From: Aquidulcibacter paucihalophilus
GTDB taxonomy: Bacteria; Pseudomonadota; Alphaproteobacteria; Caulobacterales; Aquidulcibacteraceae
Direction of reading: 5' to 3'
Length of the DNA stretch: 57,701 bases
NCBI RefSeq assembly: GCF_002105465.1
Contig: NZ_NCSQ01000161.1
Coordinates: 1-57,701 of the forward strand
The notes under the pieces are model-generated. The model did no database searches, was not told the DNA's origin, and saw nothing but the letters and a program-made list of their open reading frames with translations. Every line of letters starts with the position of its first letter. The first letter of the stretch is position 1. The position numbers and the translations under genes are program-made. This document shows positions 26,385 through 36,687 of the stretch, piece by piece.

Positions 26385-27506
26385 ATGCGTGGTCTCAGAA
26401 GTCTTGAAGCCTTATACCGGACAGCCTCGACCAGTCGCGTGCTTAATCTGTTCCAAGTGTTCGAGCAGAACAAGGAAGAGGATGACTATGCACGTCGTCC
26501 CTTCTTTCAAGATCCCACGTTAAACCGCGCCATTTATGTCAAACACCGACTTCGCTCGGATGAAACCTATTTGATGCCGCGCTCCAGCCCTGTGGCGACC
26601 AAAATCATTTTTCCGTTCGACAAAAGGACCCTGCGAGCAGGCGGTCAGTCGATTCTGATTGGGCAAGCGGGCTATCAGGCTACGTTGATTGAAATGCTGG
26701 GTGGCGAACAGCGCAATATGGACGAAGACTTCAGGCTCTTGAGCCTGTTATCGAAATTACCATCCCTTGATCCGTTCCTATTGAAAGAGACGCTGACGCG
26801 ACATGATTTTGCACCCGCCGATTGCTATTTCGCGATGTCAAACGCCGACATTGAGCGGATGCGTACTTTCGCAGGCGAACAAATTCGCCAATTAATTACC
26901 TTGGCCTTTGGCGGTTCCAACAACCAAATGGGCCAAAGTATCAAACGTATGGTGGATGCGATCCTGACCAAGGACACCGAGTCCCGCTTGGACCCATTGC
27001 GCATCACCTTGGGTCTCGATGGTCAGCAATTTGAAGATAGCATATTCAGCTGGAAAGGCTTTTTGTACTTCAAGTGGCAATTCAACGGCAGCATGAATAA
27101 GTTGAAAAGCCTTTCGGTGGCGCTAGACCGCGTAACCCTTGAAGGTGCCATGGACAAAGTGTTGGACAATTCGATCGCAAGCCAACGCATTGCTCTGAAA
27201 AAGGCGATCCAAAAGGCGGCACGGGGCTGCGTTGCGATCTTGGGCCTCTATGATGACGCCTTTAATGATCTGGTAGTGCACGGAAATGCGGCAGCTTTCC
27301 GTAAGTTCTTGCTGGAAGCACCCCGCCTCTTCATTGAATTGGGCCATAGCATGGGGGTGATGAGCCATATCACCAGCTTCTGGGATTATCGTTTCCCCAA
27401 TCCAAACCGTCTGCATATGCAAGCGTGGGAATTCCAAGAGATGTTGAATGAATTCCTGACCAGCCTGACCGAAACCTCGTATGACGATTTAACGCGCCGC
27501 GCTTGA
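26385..27506 (+). CDS. Conserved hypothetical protein, unknown function
   Basis: A 373-residue soluble protein with no signal peptide or membrane segment. I recognise no domain. Notable parts: EQNKEEDDYARRPFFQDP near residue 28, a basic stretch VKHRLRSDETYLMPRSS, the hydrophobic patch GQSILIGQAGYQATLIEML, LDPLRITLGLDGQQFEDSIFSWKGFLYFKWQF near 205 (quoted as LGLDGQQFEDSIFSWKGF), and an acidic end. Codon use matches its neighbours, and GGGAGGTAGCTCGAAAAC provides a ribosome binding site, so it is surely a real chromosomal gene. It lies between pepP (divergent) and prmA (convergent, 2-base gap) and is presumably monocistronic. Confidence 0.75.
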   Translation: MRGLRSLEALYRTASTSRVLNLFQVFEQNKEEDDYARRPFFQDPTLNRAIYVKHRLRSDETYLMPRSSPVATKIIFPFDKRTLRAGGQSILIGQAGYQATLIEMLGGEQRNMDEDFRLLSLLSKLPSLDPFLLKETLTRHDFAPADCYFAMSNADIERMRTFAGEQIRQLITLAFGGSNNQMGQSIKRMVDAILTKDTESRLDPLRITLGLDGQQFEDSIFSWKGFLYFKWQFNGSMNKLKSLSVALDRVTLEGAMDKVLDNSIASQRIALKKAIQKAARGCVAILGLYDDAFNDLVVHGNAAAFRKFLLEAPRLFIELGHSMGVMSHITSFWDYRFPNPNRLHMQAWEFQEMLNEFLTSLTETSYDDLTRRA

Positions 27507-27508
27507 GG

Positions 27509-28432
27509 TCATGAGATGGCGCGTACGGGCCGACGATAGGTCAAGGTCGACCAATTTTCCTTGCGATACCGATGTTCCAATACCAAACCTCGCTGCCCAT
27601 ACGCCCGGCGAATGGCGGGCTCTTGATGGGTCAACAGGCCCGATAAAACGATGCGGCCACCGGGTTTGACGATGCTGGCCAAGTCTGGCGACAAGCGCAC
27701 CAATGGCTTCATCAAAATATTGGCAAACACCAAATCAAACGGGCCTTGCGAACGGATCAAGGCGCGACGAACGCCATTAGCCACATAGGTGCGAACTGTG
27801 GGGCCGACGCGGTTTAATTTGGCATTGAGGCCAGCAATATAATTGGCGCGGGGGTCGATCTCGGTCCCGACCACAACCTGGCTACCTGTTTTGGCTGCAC
27901 CAATGGCCAGGATGGCAGAGCCTGTGCCGACGTCTAAAACGCGTTGCGGGCGCTTGCCGCGCGTCAACAGTCGGTCCAGCGCAAGGAGGCAGCCGGAGGT
28001 GGTTCCGTGATGACCGGTCCCAAAGGCTTCGCCCGCATCAATGATGATTTCAACCGTGCCGTTCTTCGCTTTACCGACATCATGACTGCCAACCACCATA
28101 AAGCGGCCCGCTGGCACGGGTGGCAGGCCTTCGAGCGACATTTTGACCCAATCGGCATCTTCAAGCGGGGCAATGCGGGCGTCTAAGTCTGGTTCAGCAA
28201 TTGCGATGGCCCCCACACCTGCTTGGGCACCTTCTAGCGTGTAGGCATAGGCTTCCAGCTTGAACTGGCGACGCTCTAACTCCCACCAGCCGACGGCACC
28301 AAAGCCACCCAGAGCGTCGAGGAGTTTTGAAGCGCCTTCAATGGCGGCGCGCGGACCAGTGGCGAGGATCAGATACATGCCCGCGAGATAGAGGCCATAA
28401 GCGTTTTTGTCGAGGTGATCGGGCAGTCTCAT
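27509..28432 (-). CDS. prmA: Ribosomal protein L11 methyltransferase
   Basis: SAM-dependent methyltransferase that trimethylates ribosomal protein L11. The C-terminal domain has motif I VLDVGTGSAILAIGAA, the preceding PrmA signature DAGEAFGTGHHGTTSGCLL, and the catalytic-loop NILMKPLVRLSPDL in place of NIL.xPL. The N-terminal substrate-recognition domain contains WWELERRQFKLEAY. The start is uncertain: the frame opens at 28495 (TTG), with ATG codons at 28432 and 28378. The last (MYLILATGPRAA) aligns best with the family start. It is divergent from serS. Confidence 0.86.
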   Translation of the reverse strand: MRLPDHLDKNAYGLYLAGMYLILATGPRAAIEGASKLLDALGGFGAVGWWELERRQFKLEAYAYTLEGAQAGVGAIAIAEPDLDARIAPLEDADWVKMSLEGLPPVPAGRFMVVGSHDVGKAKNGTVEIIIDAGEAFGTGHHGTTSGCLLALDRLLTRGKRPQRVLDVGTGSAILAIGAAKTGSQVVVGTEIDPRANYIAGLNAKLNRVGPTVRTYVANGVRRALIRSQGPFDLVFANILMKPLVRLSPDLASIVKPGGRIVLSGLLTHQEPAIRRAYGQRGLVLEHRYRKENWSTLTYRRPVRAIS

Positions 28433-28500
28433 CCTCCGTCTGCGCGCGTGCTCTTTCAGGCGCGTCCAACGCGCGCTATCAGGAGCGCACAGCAACTTAG

Positions 28501-30206
<1,706 letters not shown>

Positions 30207-30291
30207 CCTTATGCACTCCTGTTGGAAGAAATTTTACGATTAACAAATATATAGGAAATTGACCACAGACCATCACGTTCCTTTCGAGGCT

Positions 30292-30702
30292 ATGCCTATG
30301 TATGATATTGTCTTTTATATTTCGGCTGGAACGCTTGCCTTTGGGGCCGGTCTAGGCGTTAAAGGCATGCTTGATCCAATGTGGGCCAGCAGGCTGGTCC
30401 GTTTGCAGCCTGAAAATGGTCAGCCAGAGGGCTATGCTGAGTTTCGTGCCACCTTTGGCGGCATGTTTTTGGGCCTCCACCTAGCCGCACTGGCCTTCAT
30501 GATTTTCTGGGGCGAGGAGGCCGGGGTTGCAGCCTGTTCCGTCTTGGCTGCTGGCTGGTGGTTTACCGCGCTTGGCCGCTATTTGTCCTACAGCATGGAT
30601 AGCAACATCCAGCACAGTCATGTCGTGCGATCAGTCGCGATTGAAGTCATTATCGGGTTAGCGATTGCGGTGTGGCCCATCACAACACTTTTGCGTCTCT
30701 AA
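30292..30702 (+). CDS. DUF4345-like small membrane protein
   Basis: A 136-residue integral membrane protein with about four hydrophobic helices: MYDIVFYISAGTLAFGAGLG, FGGMFLGLHLAALAFMIFW, AGVAACSVLAAGWWFTALGR and a C-terminal IEVIIGLAIAVWPITTLL. The helix pattern with FRATFGGMFLGLH and GRYLS resembles the DUF4345 family of unknown function. The ATG at 30292 is preceded directly by CGAGGCT; an in-frame ATG at 30259 would add 11 polar residues before the first helix and is less likely. Divergent from the DUF1801 gene. Confidence 0.7.
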   Translation: MPMYDIVFYISAGTLAFGAGLGVKGMLDPMWASRLVRLQPENGQPEGYAEFRATFGGMFLGLHLAALAFMIFWGEEAGVAACSVLAAGWWFTALGRYLSYSMDSNIQHSHVVRSVAIEVIIGLAIAVWPITTLLRL

Positions 30703-30932
30703 AGCGAAGTAGAGGGTCTACCTCGTCAAAGTCGCATGCTACCTAAACGTTAAACTTCAGAAACTTACCTCTTTGTAATTGGCAATCCGCCGCAACTATC
30801 CCTATGTCCCGCTTGTAACGCGGCGGGGGTCGCCCAAACTGTTGGCTAGAAACGACAGCGGGCCCTTCACCATTCAAAGCCGCAGATTAGGCGTCGCGAA
30901 ATTGGCGGCGCGTCTGGGAAAAGGGTTGTTTG

Positions 30933-31685
30933 ATGTCTTTTGTTGCCAAAGTATTTGGACACACATTGGTTTTGGCCGTGGGTATGGCAGCAGTTGTAGC
31001 GGGGCCCTCTTATGCCGATCGCACCGCCACACAAAATGAGCGCACGCCTGCGGGTAAGCTGTTGCAAATGCCGTTGATCGACTTTGAATTTGAAGCCAAA
31101 ATGATTAGCACCAAGCAAGCTGGCGAGGTGCTAAAGACGGGCGATGTGATTGGCCGGTATGAAGTGGGCGTCACCCAAACTGCGCGCTTGAAGGTGGACA
31201 CGCTTGCGCGGCGTCCTGCTTACCCCCGTTCGGTGCCGGCTGGCACGATCTTATTCCAAGTTAAGCTGGATAATGGCGTTGCTTTTTGTGCACCCTTATG
31301 GCCCGATCAAGGTGTGCGCCGTTCCCAGTGTTTCCGCGACCTCAATAATGATGGGGTGTTTGATGCAGGCTATATCACGGACTACATCAATCGGGGGAAG
31401 AATATCTATGGCGGCCGTCTGCAGGGCCTCTCACCCATGCCGCAAACCCCGTATGAGCTTACGGCAGGTAATCTGATAGAGCGCGAACCCGCCGAATTGG
31501 TTGTCAGCAGCATTCTGGGCAACACGATCCGCTTTGATTACAAACTCAATGGCGTCAAGCTGACGGAGAAGGAGTGTGCGATCACGAGCGATCAGCCTTG
31601 CCGGCTTTTGAACCAGGATTATCGGTTTGAGGCCCAATCAGGCGTCGTCAGGATCAAGGCTGCGGACAGTCTATCGGCCTCTTAA
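30933..31685 (+). CDS. Exported protein of unknown function
   Basis: A 250-residue secreted or periplasmic protein. Signal peptide about residues 1-28 (ending AGPSYA). Two cysteine pairs, FCAPLWPDQGVRRSQC and ECAITSDQPC, suggest disulfides in the oxidising periplasm. FRDLNNDGVFDAG resembles a calcium-binding-like DxNNDG loop. Start at the ATG at 30933 with AAAAGGG upstream; the TTG three bases earlier is in frame. I recognise no family. It stands alone, with 133 bases before the P450 gene on the same strand. Confidence 0.65.
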   Translation: MSFVAKVFGHTLVLAVGMAAVVAGPSYADRTATQNERTPAGKLLQMPLIDFEFEAKMISTKQAGEVLKTGDVIGRYEVGVTQTARLKVDTLARRPAYPRSVPAGTILFQVKLDNGVAFCAPLWPDQGVRRSQCFRDLNNDGVFDAGYITDYINRGKNIYGGRLQGLSPMPQTPYELTAGNLIEREPAELVVSSILGNTIRFDYKLNGVKLTEKECAITSDQPCRLLNQDYRFEAQSGVVRIKAADSLSAS

Positions 31686-31818
31686 GCGACGCACAGACAT
31701 CGCCCATTGGTGGCCATCGCATCAAAATTGTCTGCATGCCCTTGACCGCTGCAACCTGACCGTCACAACGTCCCTTCAACAAGCCCGTTCTTATAAGGCT
31801 GCTGAGGGAGCGTAAGTC

Positions 31819-33105
31819 ATGCCTGCTGACCCGATCCTACCCGATGCGTTATCGCGGGCGGTGGTTAGTCCAAAGACCTATGCCAACCAAGCCACGATGG
31901 ACGAAACCTTTGCAAGAATTCGTGCCGATTATCCCCTTGCCAAGACCCAATTGCCGGATTTTGAGCCCTTTTGGTTTGTGTCCAAACACGCCGATATTCT
32001 TGAAATCAGTCGCCAGAATGATGTGTTCTTAAGTGGGGAAATGCCAACAACTCTGACCACCAAGTCTGTGGATCAGAAGGTACGGCAACAAACAGGCGGC
32101 TCACCCCATTTAATTCGCACCTTGGTGCAGATGGATGCACCAGATCATCCAAAGTTCCGTCACATGACCCAAGCTTGGTTTATGCCGCAGAATTTGCGCA
32201 AGCTTGAAGATCAAATCCGCAAGATTGCCCGCGTCTATGTCGATAAGATGGTGTGCATGGGCGGCCAGTGCGACTTCCTCAATGATATTGCGCTCTTCTT
32301 CCCGTTGCGGGTGATAATGGAAATTCTGGGTGTGCCCGAAGTGGACGAGCCGCGCATGCTGAAGCTAACCCAAGAATTATTTGGTGCCCAAGACCCTGAA
32401 ATGAACCGGTCGGGCGGTGAGCTGGAAGATGAGCAAAAGGCTTTGGCCGACATTCAGGCCGTCCTGATGGACTTCTTTATGTATTTCAACCAGATCACCG
32501 AGGCGCGCCGGGCAAATCCAACCGAAGATGTTGCCACTGTGATAGCCAATGCCACGATGGATGGCCAGCCAATCGGTGCGTTTGAAGCGGTGAGCTATTA
32601 CACCATCATCGCCACGGCGGGTCATGACACCACCTCGTCCTCAACCGCCGCGGGCCTCTATGGCTTGATCCAAAATCCAGACCAATTGGCAGCCGTTCAA
32701 AATGATTTGGATCGGATCAGTGGCTTGGTCGATGAATCGATCCGATGGGCCACGCCTGTGCGGCATTTCATGCGCTCGGCGACAAAGGATTATGACTTAC
32801 GCGGCCAAACCATCCAAAAAGGCGACTGGCTGATGCTGTCCTATCCCTCTGGCAATCGCGACGAGGACGTGTTCGAAGATCCTTATGCATTTCGGATTGA
32901 TCGCACCCCAAACAGGCATTTAGCCTTTGGCTATGGGGCGCATTTGTGCTTAGGCCAACATTTGGCCAAGCTGGAGATGCGGAAATTCTGGGAAGAATTG
33001 CTACCACGCCTCAAATCCGTCGAATTTGCAGGCGAACCCAAGCTTTCTGAAGCCAATTTTGTTGGGGGGTTCAAAAACCTACCCATCCGCTATGTAATGG
33101 ACTGA
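31819..33105 (+). CDS. Cytochrome P450
   Basis: A soluble bacterial P450 of 428 residues, oxidising an unknown organic substrate with electrons from a ferredoxin and its reductase (not encoded here). I-helix AGHDTTSSS with the acid-alcohol pair; ExxR as ESIR; heme loop FGYGAHLCLGQHLAK with the axial Cys. The QMDAPDHPKFRHMTQAWF segment is the usual bacterial B'-C region. Overall it resembles alphaproteobacterial CYP108-like terpenoid hydroxylases, a guess from sequence feel only. GAGGGAGCGTAAGTC precedes the ATG. A secreted hypothetical gene follows three bases after the stop. Confidence 0.93.
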   Translation: MPADPILPDALSRAVVSPKTYANQATMDETFARIRADYPLAKTQLPDFEPFWFVSKHADILEISRQNDVFLSGEMPTTLTTKSVDQKVRQQTGGSPHLIRTLVQMDAPDHPKFRHMTQAWFMPQNLRKLEDQIRKIARVYVDKMVCMGGQCDFLNDIALFFPLRVIMEILGVPEVDEPRMLKLTQELFGAQDPEMNRSGGELEDEQKALADIQAVLMDFFMYFNQITEARRANPTEDVATVIANATMDGQPIGAFEAVSYYTIIATAGHDTTSSSTAAGLYGLIQNPDQLAAVQNDLDRISGLVDESIRWATPVRHFMRSATKDYDLRGQTIQKGDWLMLSYPSGNRDEDVFEDPYAFRIDRTPNRHLAFGYGAHLCLGQHLAKLEMRKFWEELLPRLKSVEFAGEPKLSEANFVGGFKNLPIRYVMD

Positions 33106-33107
33106 TC

Positions 33108-33788
33108 ATGCGTTTTGCACCTTTTGCGATTATTCTCACTTTGGCAGCCGGGCCCAGCCAAGGCGCTTTTGCCCAGGCTCAAGATCCAGTGCCGACGGCG
33201 GCGCCCGCAGCGTCGGTGCCCGAAGTCACGGTGAATCTCGGCCGCAAGGCACCGGCAACGCCGTTGATTGCCCCCCTTGAGACCAAGCAATTTGAGTTGC
33301 CGCAAGAACTTAGCCCAAATGCAGCCTCGTCGGCCCCATCAGAGGCAAGCGTGCCCGATATCGCCAACCCCGCGATAGCCATGCCCCCTGCCGCGCCACG
33401 TGGTCCGCTGACGCCTGCCGAAATCGCGCGCGAGATTGCCCCAAATTTTGACGTGACCAAGGATTATACGCGCCTGGTGCAATGCTATGGCACGGCGGAC
33501 TTCATGGGGGCGATCACGCGTATTCAGGCCAGTCGCCCAGGTGCGCCTAAACAAGTAATTGGCGTAGCGCGCGAAATCATGGCCTTAAGCGATGCCATGC
33601 AGCCCATGGTATTGGCTGCCTCGACCGTGCGGGGGGAGCCCCGTTTTCGTGCCGATTATGATGCCTTTGCCCGTCAAGGGCAGCGCGAACTGGCAAGCGC
33701 CAAAAATCCCAATGCGGTCATGCAGCGTCGTCTCGCGACTTTAGAGGCTTGCCGCCGTGACGTCACACGCTGGCGCAAAGAAGGTTAA
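33108..33788 (+). CDS. Exported Pro/Ala-rich protein of unknown function
   Basis: A 226-residue protein with a signal peptide (MRFAPFAIILTLAAGPSQGAFA). A Pro/Ala-rich, probably disordered segment (residues about 24-110) precedes a folded C-terminal region, LTPAEIAREIAPNFDVTKDYTRLVQCYGTAD (quoted here as EIAPNFDVTKDYTRLVQCYG), that ends in several Arg/Gln-rich helices. Two cysteines (QCYGT, EACRR) could pair. No family recognised. It starts three bases after the P450 stop and ends five bases before mtnP, so the three are probably one transcript, although no functional link is evident. Confidence 0.65.
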   Translation: MRFAPFAIILTLAAGPSQGAFAQAQDPVPTAAPAASVPEVTVNLGRKAPATPLIAPLETKQFELPQELSPNAASSAPSEASVPDIANPAIAMPPAAPRGPLTPAEIAREIAPNFDVTKDYTRLVQCYGTADFMGAITRIQASRPGAPKQVIGVAREIMALSDAMQPMVLAASTVRGEPRFRADYDAFARQGQRELASAKNPNAVMQRRLATLEACRRDVTRWRKEG

Positions 33789-33793
33789 ACGAG

Positions 33794-34657
33794 ATGTCCG
33801 ACTGGGTTTTAGGTGTGATTGGTGGCTCGGGATTATATGATATTCCGGGCCTTTCTGGGGAATGGCGGACCATTGAGAGCCCGTGGGGTGCGCCATCGGA
33901 TCAAATTTTTGATGCGGAACTAGATGGCCAACGGGTGGTGTTTCTGCCGCGCCATGGTCGTGGGCATCGCATTTCGCCATCCGAACTCAATAGTCGCGCC
34001 AATATCGACGTGTTGAAGCGGGCAGGGGTGACCGATGTTTTGTCCATTTCGGCCGTAGGTTCGCTGAAGCAAGAGCTTCCACCCGGGCATTTTGTCGTGG
34101 TGGATCAATTTATCGACCGCACCTTTGCGCTACCCAAGAGCTTTTTTGGCACTGGGCTTGTCGCCCATGTGTCGGTAGCCCACCCCATCTGCCCGCGCTT
34201 AGCCGCGCTTGCAGCGCAAGCTGCCCGGCGCTCTGGCGCCGATGTGACCGAGGGCGGGACCTATCTGGTGATGGAAGGTCCACAATTTTCGACTTTGGCC
34301 GAAAGCAATCTTTATCGGTCTTGGGGTTGTTCGGTCATCGGCATGACCAATATGCCCGAAGCCAAACTCGCCCGCGAGGCAGAGCTTCCCTATGCGTCAG
34401 TCTGTATGGTGACCGATTATGATTGCTGGAATGAAGACCATGCCGCGGTAGAGGTCTCGGCGATTCTGGAAGTCATGCATGCCAATTCAACCAAGGCCAA
34501 AGCGATGGTGGCCGAGTTGGCGCGCGCCCTCAAATCTGTCGAACGGACGCCGTCACCGATTGATACATGCTTGGACTTTGCCTTGATCACGGCTCCAGAA
34601 GCCCGCGATCCGGCCCTAATAGCGAAATTATCGGCGGTTGCAGGACGCGTGCTTTAA
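33794..34657 (+). CDS. mtnP: S-methyl-5'-thioadenosine phosphorylase
   Basis: Cleaves methylthioadenosine to adenine and methylthioribose-1-phosphate in methionine salvage. The 287 residues are standard. Motifs: IGGSGLYDIPGL at the start, LPRHGRGHRISPSELNSRANI phosphate/base region (quoted here as LPRHGRGHRISPSELN), MEGPQFSTLAESNLYRSWG, VIGMTNMPEAKLAREAELPYA and VTDYDCWNEDH. The Ser and Met in the base-binding site favour MTA over inosine. It sits in a window that also carries metC, sseA and add, which are metabolically related but not adjacent. It overlaps the convergent TetR gene by four bases. Confidence 0.94.
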   Translation: MSDWVLGVIGGSGLYDIPGLSGEWRTIESPWGAPSDQIFDAELDGQRVVFLPRHGRGHRISPSELNSRANIDVLKRAGVTDVLSISAVGSLKQELPPGHFVVVDQFIDRTFALPKSFFGTGLVAHVSVAHPICPRLAALAAQAARRSGADVTEGGTYLVMEGPQFSTLAESNLYRSWGCSVIGMTNMPEAKLAREAELPYASVCMVTDYDCWNEDHAAVEVSAILEVMHANSTKAKAMVAELARALKSVERTPSPIDTCLDFALITAPEARDPALIAKLSAVAGRVL

Positions 34658-35328
34658 ATCTTGCCCCAGCCGCGCAAGAAAACGCGGACACAGGATTTTA
34701 CAAACTGCGTCAGCTCATCCTCGTCGACGCCGTGGGTGACCCCCAATTCCTGCTTATAGCGGAACTCTCCCTGTACCATGGCGATAAATTGCACCGCGGC
34801 CATATAGGGCTGGTCGCAGGCAATCTCACCGCGCTTGTCGGCAATGGTCAGGACTTCTGCCAAAATCAGGGTCGAGTGATGCACCACGCGCTCGTAAAAT
34901 GTGCGCGGCAGTTCGGGGCGGGTGGCGAGGGCCTGCATCATAACCCCATGCAAGGCTGAGATTTCAGGGTTCAGCATCATTTTGATGAAATCGATGCCCA
35001 AGCGTTCCAGCGTTTCGGCCAAGGGCTTACCTGCCTCAACTTCCAGCATGGCTTGCTGATAAATCGGACTGCAACCCACGCTCATGGCCGTCACAAACAA
35101 CTGATCCTTTGACCTATACTTTGCGTATAGGGTTACCTTAGATACACCAGCGCGCGCAGCCAAAGCGTCCATGCTAATGCGGTCATAGGGGCTTTCTAAG
35201 AAGGCGTTTTTGGCCGCTTCAAGGATTTTCGCTTCCTTGGCCAAGTCAACTGGGCGGCCCAAGCGCGCGGAGGCGGTCTGGCCCAGTGTTTGTGCGTCAG
35301 AAATTTTTTGTTCCGAGTCTCTTGACAT
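34654..35328 (-). CDS. TetR/AcrR family repressor
   Basis: A 224-residue regulator. The DNA-binding domain is at residues about 33-80: AKNAFLESPYDRISMDALAARAGVSKVTLYAKY (quoted here as ISMDALAARAGVSKVTLYAK). The C-terminal ligand-binding domain contains ERLGIDFIKMMLNPEISALHGVM and a C-terminal AefR-like tail. It is divergent from an ABC/RND-like efflux operon and lies directly beside a 15-bp palindrome that overlaps its own leader. It is therefore very likely a repressor of that operon and of itself, released by an exported compound. Few ribosome-binding bases precede the ATG, so translation may be weak. Confidence 0.93.
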   Translation of the reverse strand: MSRDSEQKISDAQTLGQTASARLGRPVDLAKEAKILEAAKNAFLESPYDRISMDALAARAGVSKVTLYAKYRSKDQLFVTAMSVGCSPIYQQAMLEVEAGKPLAETLERLGIDFIKMMLNPEISALHGVMMQALATRPELPRTFYERVVHHSTLILAEVLTIADKRGEIACDQPYMAAVQFIAMVQGEFRYKQELGVTHGVDEDELTQFVKSCVRVFLRGWGKI

Positions 35329-35384
35329 ACTGAACCGTTCAGTTAATTAGCGATGTACTTATTGAACTTAACAGTTCGGTTCAG
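35322..35384 (+). promoter_or_regulatory. TetR operators and promoter of the efflux operon
   Basis: A perfect palindrome ACTGAACCGTTCAGT (35329-35343; 7-base arms around C) begins one base after the TetR start codon. On the plus strand TTGACA (35322-35327) would be the -35 box, and the palindrome fills the spacer before a weak AT-rich -10 region (35344-35350). A second, looser site, GAACT-TAAC-AGTTC (35364-35377), is followed by another half site, GGTTCAG. Binding here would block RNA polymerase toward the permease gene and TetR translation or transcription. This is inferred from position. Confidence 0.65.
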
Positions 35385-35472
35385 AAATTGCCAGTACCCG
35401 GCAGCGTTTTTTTTGGATGGGTATGGGTAAGGCAAATCTGACGAACCCGAACCAAAACTTAGAAGCAGTCCA

Positions 35473-36683
35473 ATGGCATCACTTAATTCTCAATCCGGGC
35501 CGCAGTCCTTTCTGGGCATGATTGGCATTGCGCTCAAAATGCTGATGGGCGACCCGGTGAAATATTTTGGATTGGTGTTTGGGATTGGCTTTTCCACGTT
35601 GTTGATGAGCCAGCAGGCTTCGATCTTTGTAGGTCTTTTGACGTGGGGCGCTAATCCGGTTCTTGATGTGCGACAGGCCCAAATCTGGGTGATGGACCCA
35701 CGGGTGAAACAGCCTGACCAGGGCCAGCCGATCAGCGACCAAAGCCTCTATCGGGTTCGCTCGGTGGATGGGGTGGCGTGGGCAGTGCCCTATGCGCGGT
35801 CGGCCGCAACCGTCAAAACCATGCAGGGTAATATTGCCGCGATCACTTTGGTTGGTGTCGACAATCAGTCCATGGTGGGCCTGCCGGAAGAGAATTTAGC
35901 CAATAGCATGGCAGCGATCCGCGGGCGCAATGCGGCCATCCTTGATGGCAACAAGACCAATCTGATTTGGGCCGATGGACGCGACCCCGTCGGCGAAGTC
36001 GTCGAAATCAACGATAATCGTGTCGTGGTAACTGGGCTTACCAGTTCGCTTGCCAATTTCAGCGGCCTGCCAACCCTGTATATGAAATATTCTGATGCGA
36101 TTGCGATTACCCCGCCTCTGATGCGATTGCGATTACCCCGCCAGAGCGCAACAAGCTCTCCTTCGTCCTGGTCTCGGCCAAGCCCGGTGTTGAACCAGAG
36201 GCTTTGGCCAAACGGATTACAGAGGTTACAGGCCTCAAAGCGCTGACACGGCAGCAATTTGCGGCAGCTGGTACGCAATTCATCATTGAGAATACCGGCA
36301 TCCCCATCTCCTTTGGGGCTGCTATCGGCCTAGGCATCCTCGTGGCGGTGGTGATCACCGCATTGACGCTGGCTATGTTTGTGGCCGAGAACCTCAAGAA
36401 CTTCGGTGCCCTCAAGGCCATAGGCGTCACCAATCAGCAGATTTTGGTCATGGTCTTAAGCCAAGCCATGCTGGTGGGCTTTATCGGCTATGGCATTGGC
36501 ATCGGGGGCACCGCCGCCTTCCTCTATTTCGGTCAAGCCGACCCCAGCCTGCGCGGCTTTAAAGCCTTGGGCGAGATTGTTGGTGGCAGCGCCCTGTTGG
36601 TGATGGCGATTGTCTTGGGCTCTGCCTATGCCAGCGTGCGCAAAGTTCTAAAGCTCGATCCTGCCATCGTGTTTAGGGGGTAA
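35473..36683 (+). pseudogene. ABC exporter permease (FtsX/DevC-like), frameshifted by a 26-bp duplication
   Basis: The inner-membrane permease of a DevBCA-like efflux pump. The first frame (35473-36246) gives the N-terminal helix (YFGLVFGIGFSTLLMSQQA) and the periplasmic domain up to YSDAIAITPP, then 42 unrelated residues to a stop. The correct C-terminal frame resumes in ERNKLSFVLVSAKPG and carries three helices (FGAAIGLGILVAVVITALTL onward) to the stop at 36683. The break is a perfect tandem copy of 26 bases at 36091-36116 and 36117-36142. Removing one copy restores a 394-residue protein. An ATG at 36204 could still start a C-terminal fragment of 159 residues. The other pump genes are intact. 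It could be a recent mutation, a phase-variable switch or an assembly error. Confidence 0.85.
36091..36142 (+). repeat. Perfect 26-bp tandem duplication
   Basis: Copy one 36091-36116, copy two 36117-36142, identical at every base, beginning TCTGATGCG and ending CCCCGCC. Inside each copy GCGATT is itself repeated. The length is 2 modulo 3, so it shifts the reading frame of the permease gene. Confidence 0.97.
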
Positions 36684-36687
36684 GCAC

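Noticed and set aside
36204..36683. Independent 159-residue permease gene
   Set aside because: Treated as the displaced C-terminus of the frameshifted permease, since one 26-bp copy too many explains it fully.
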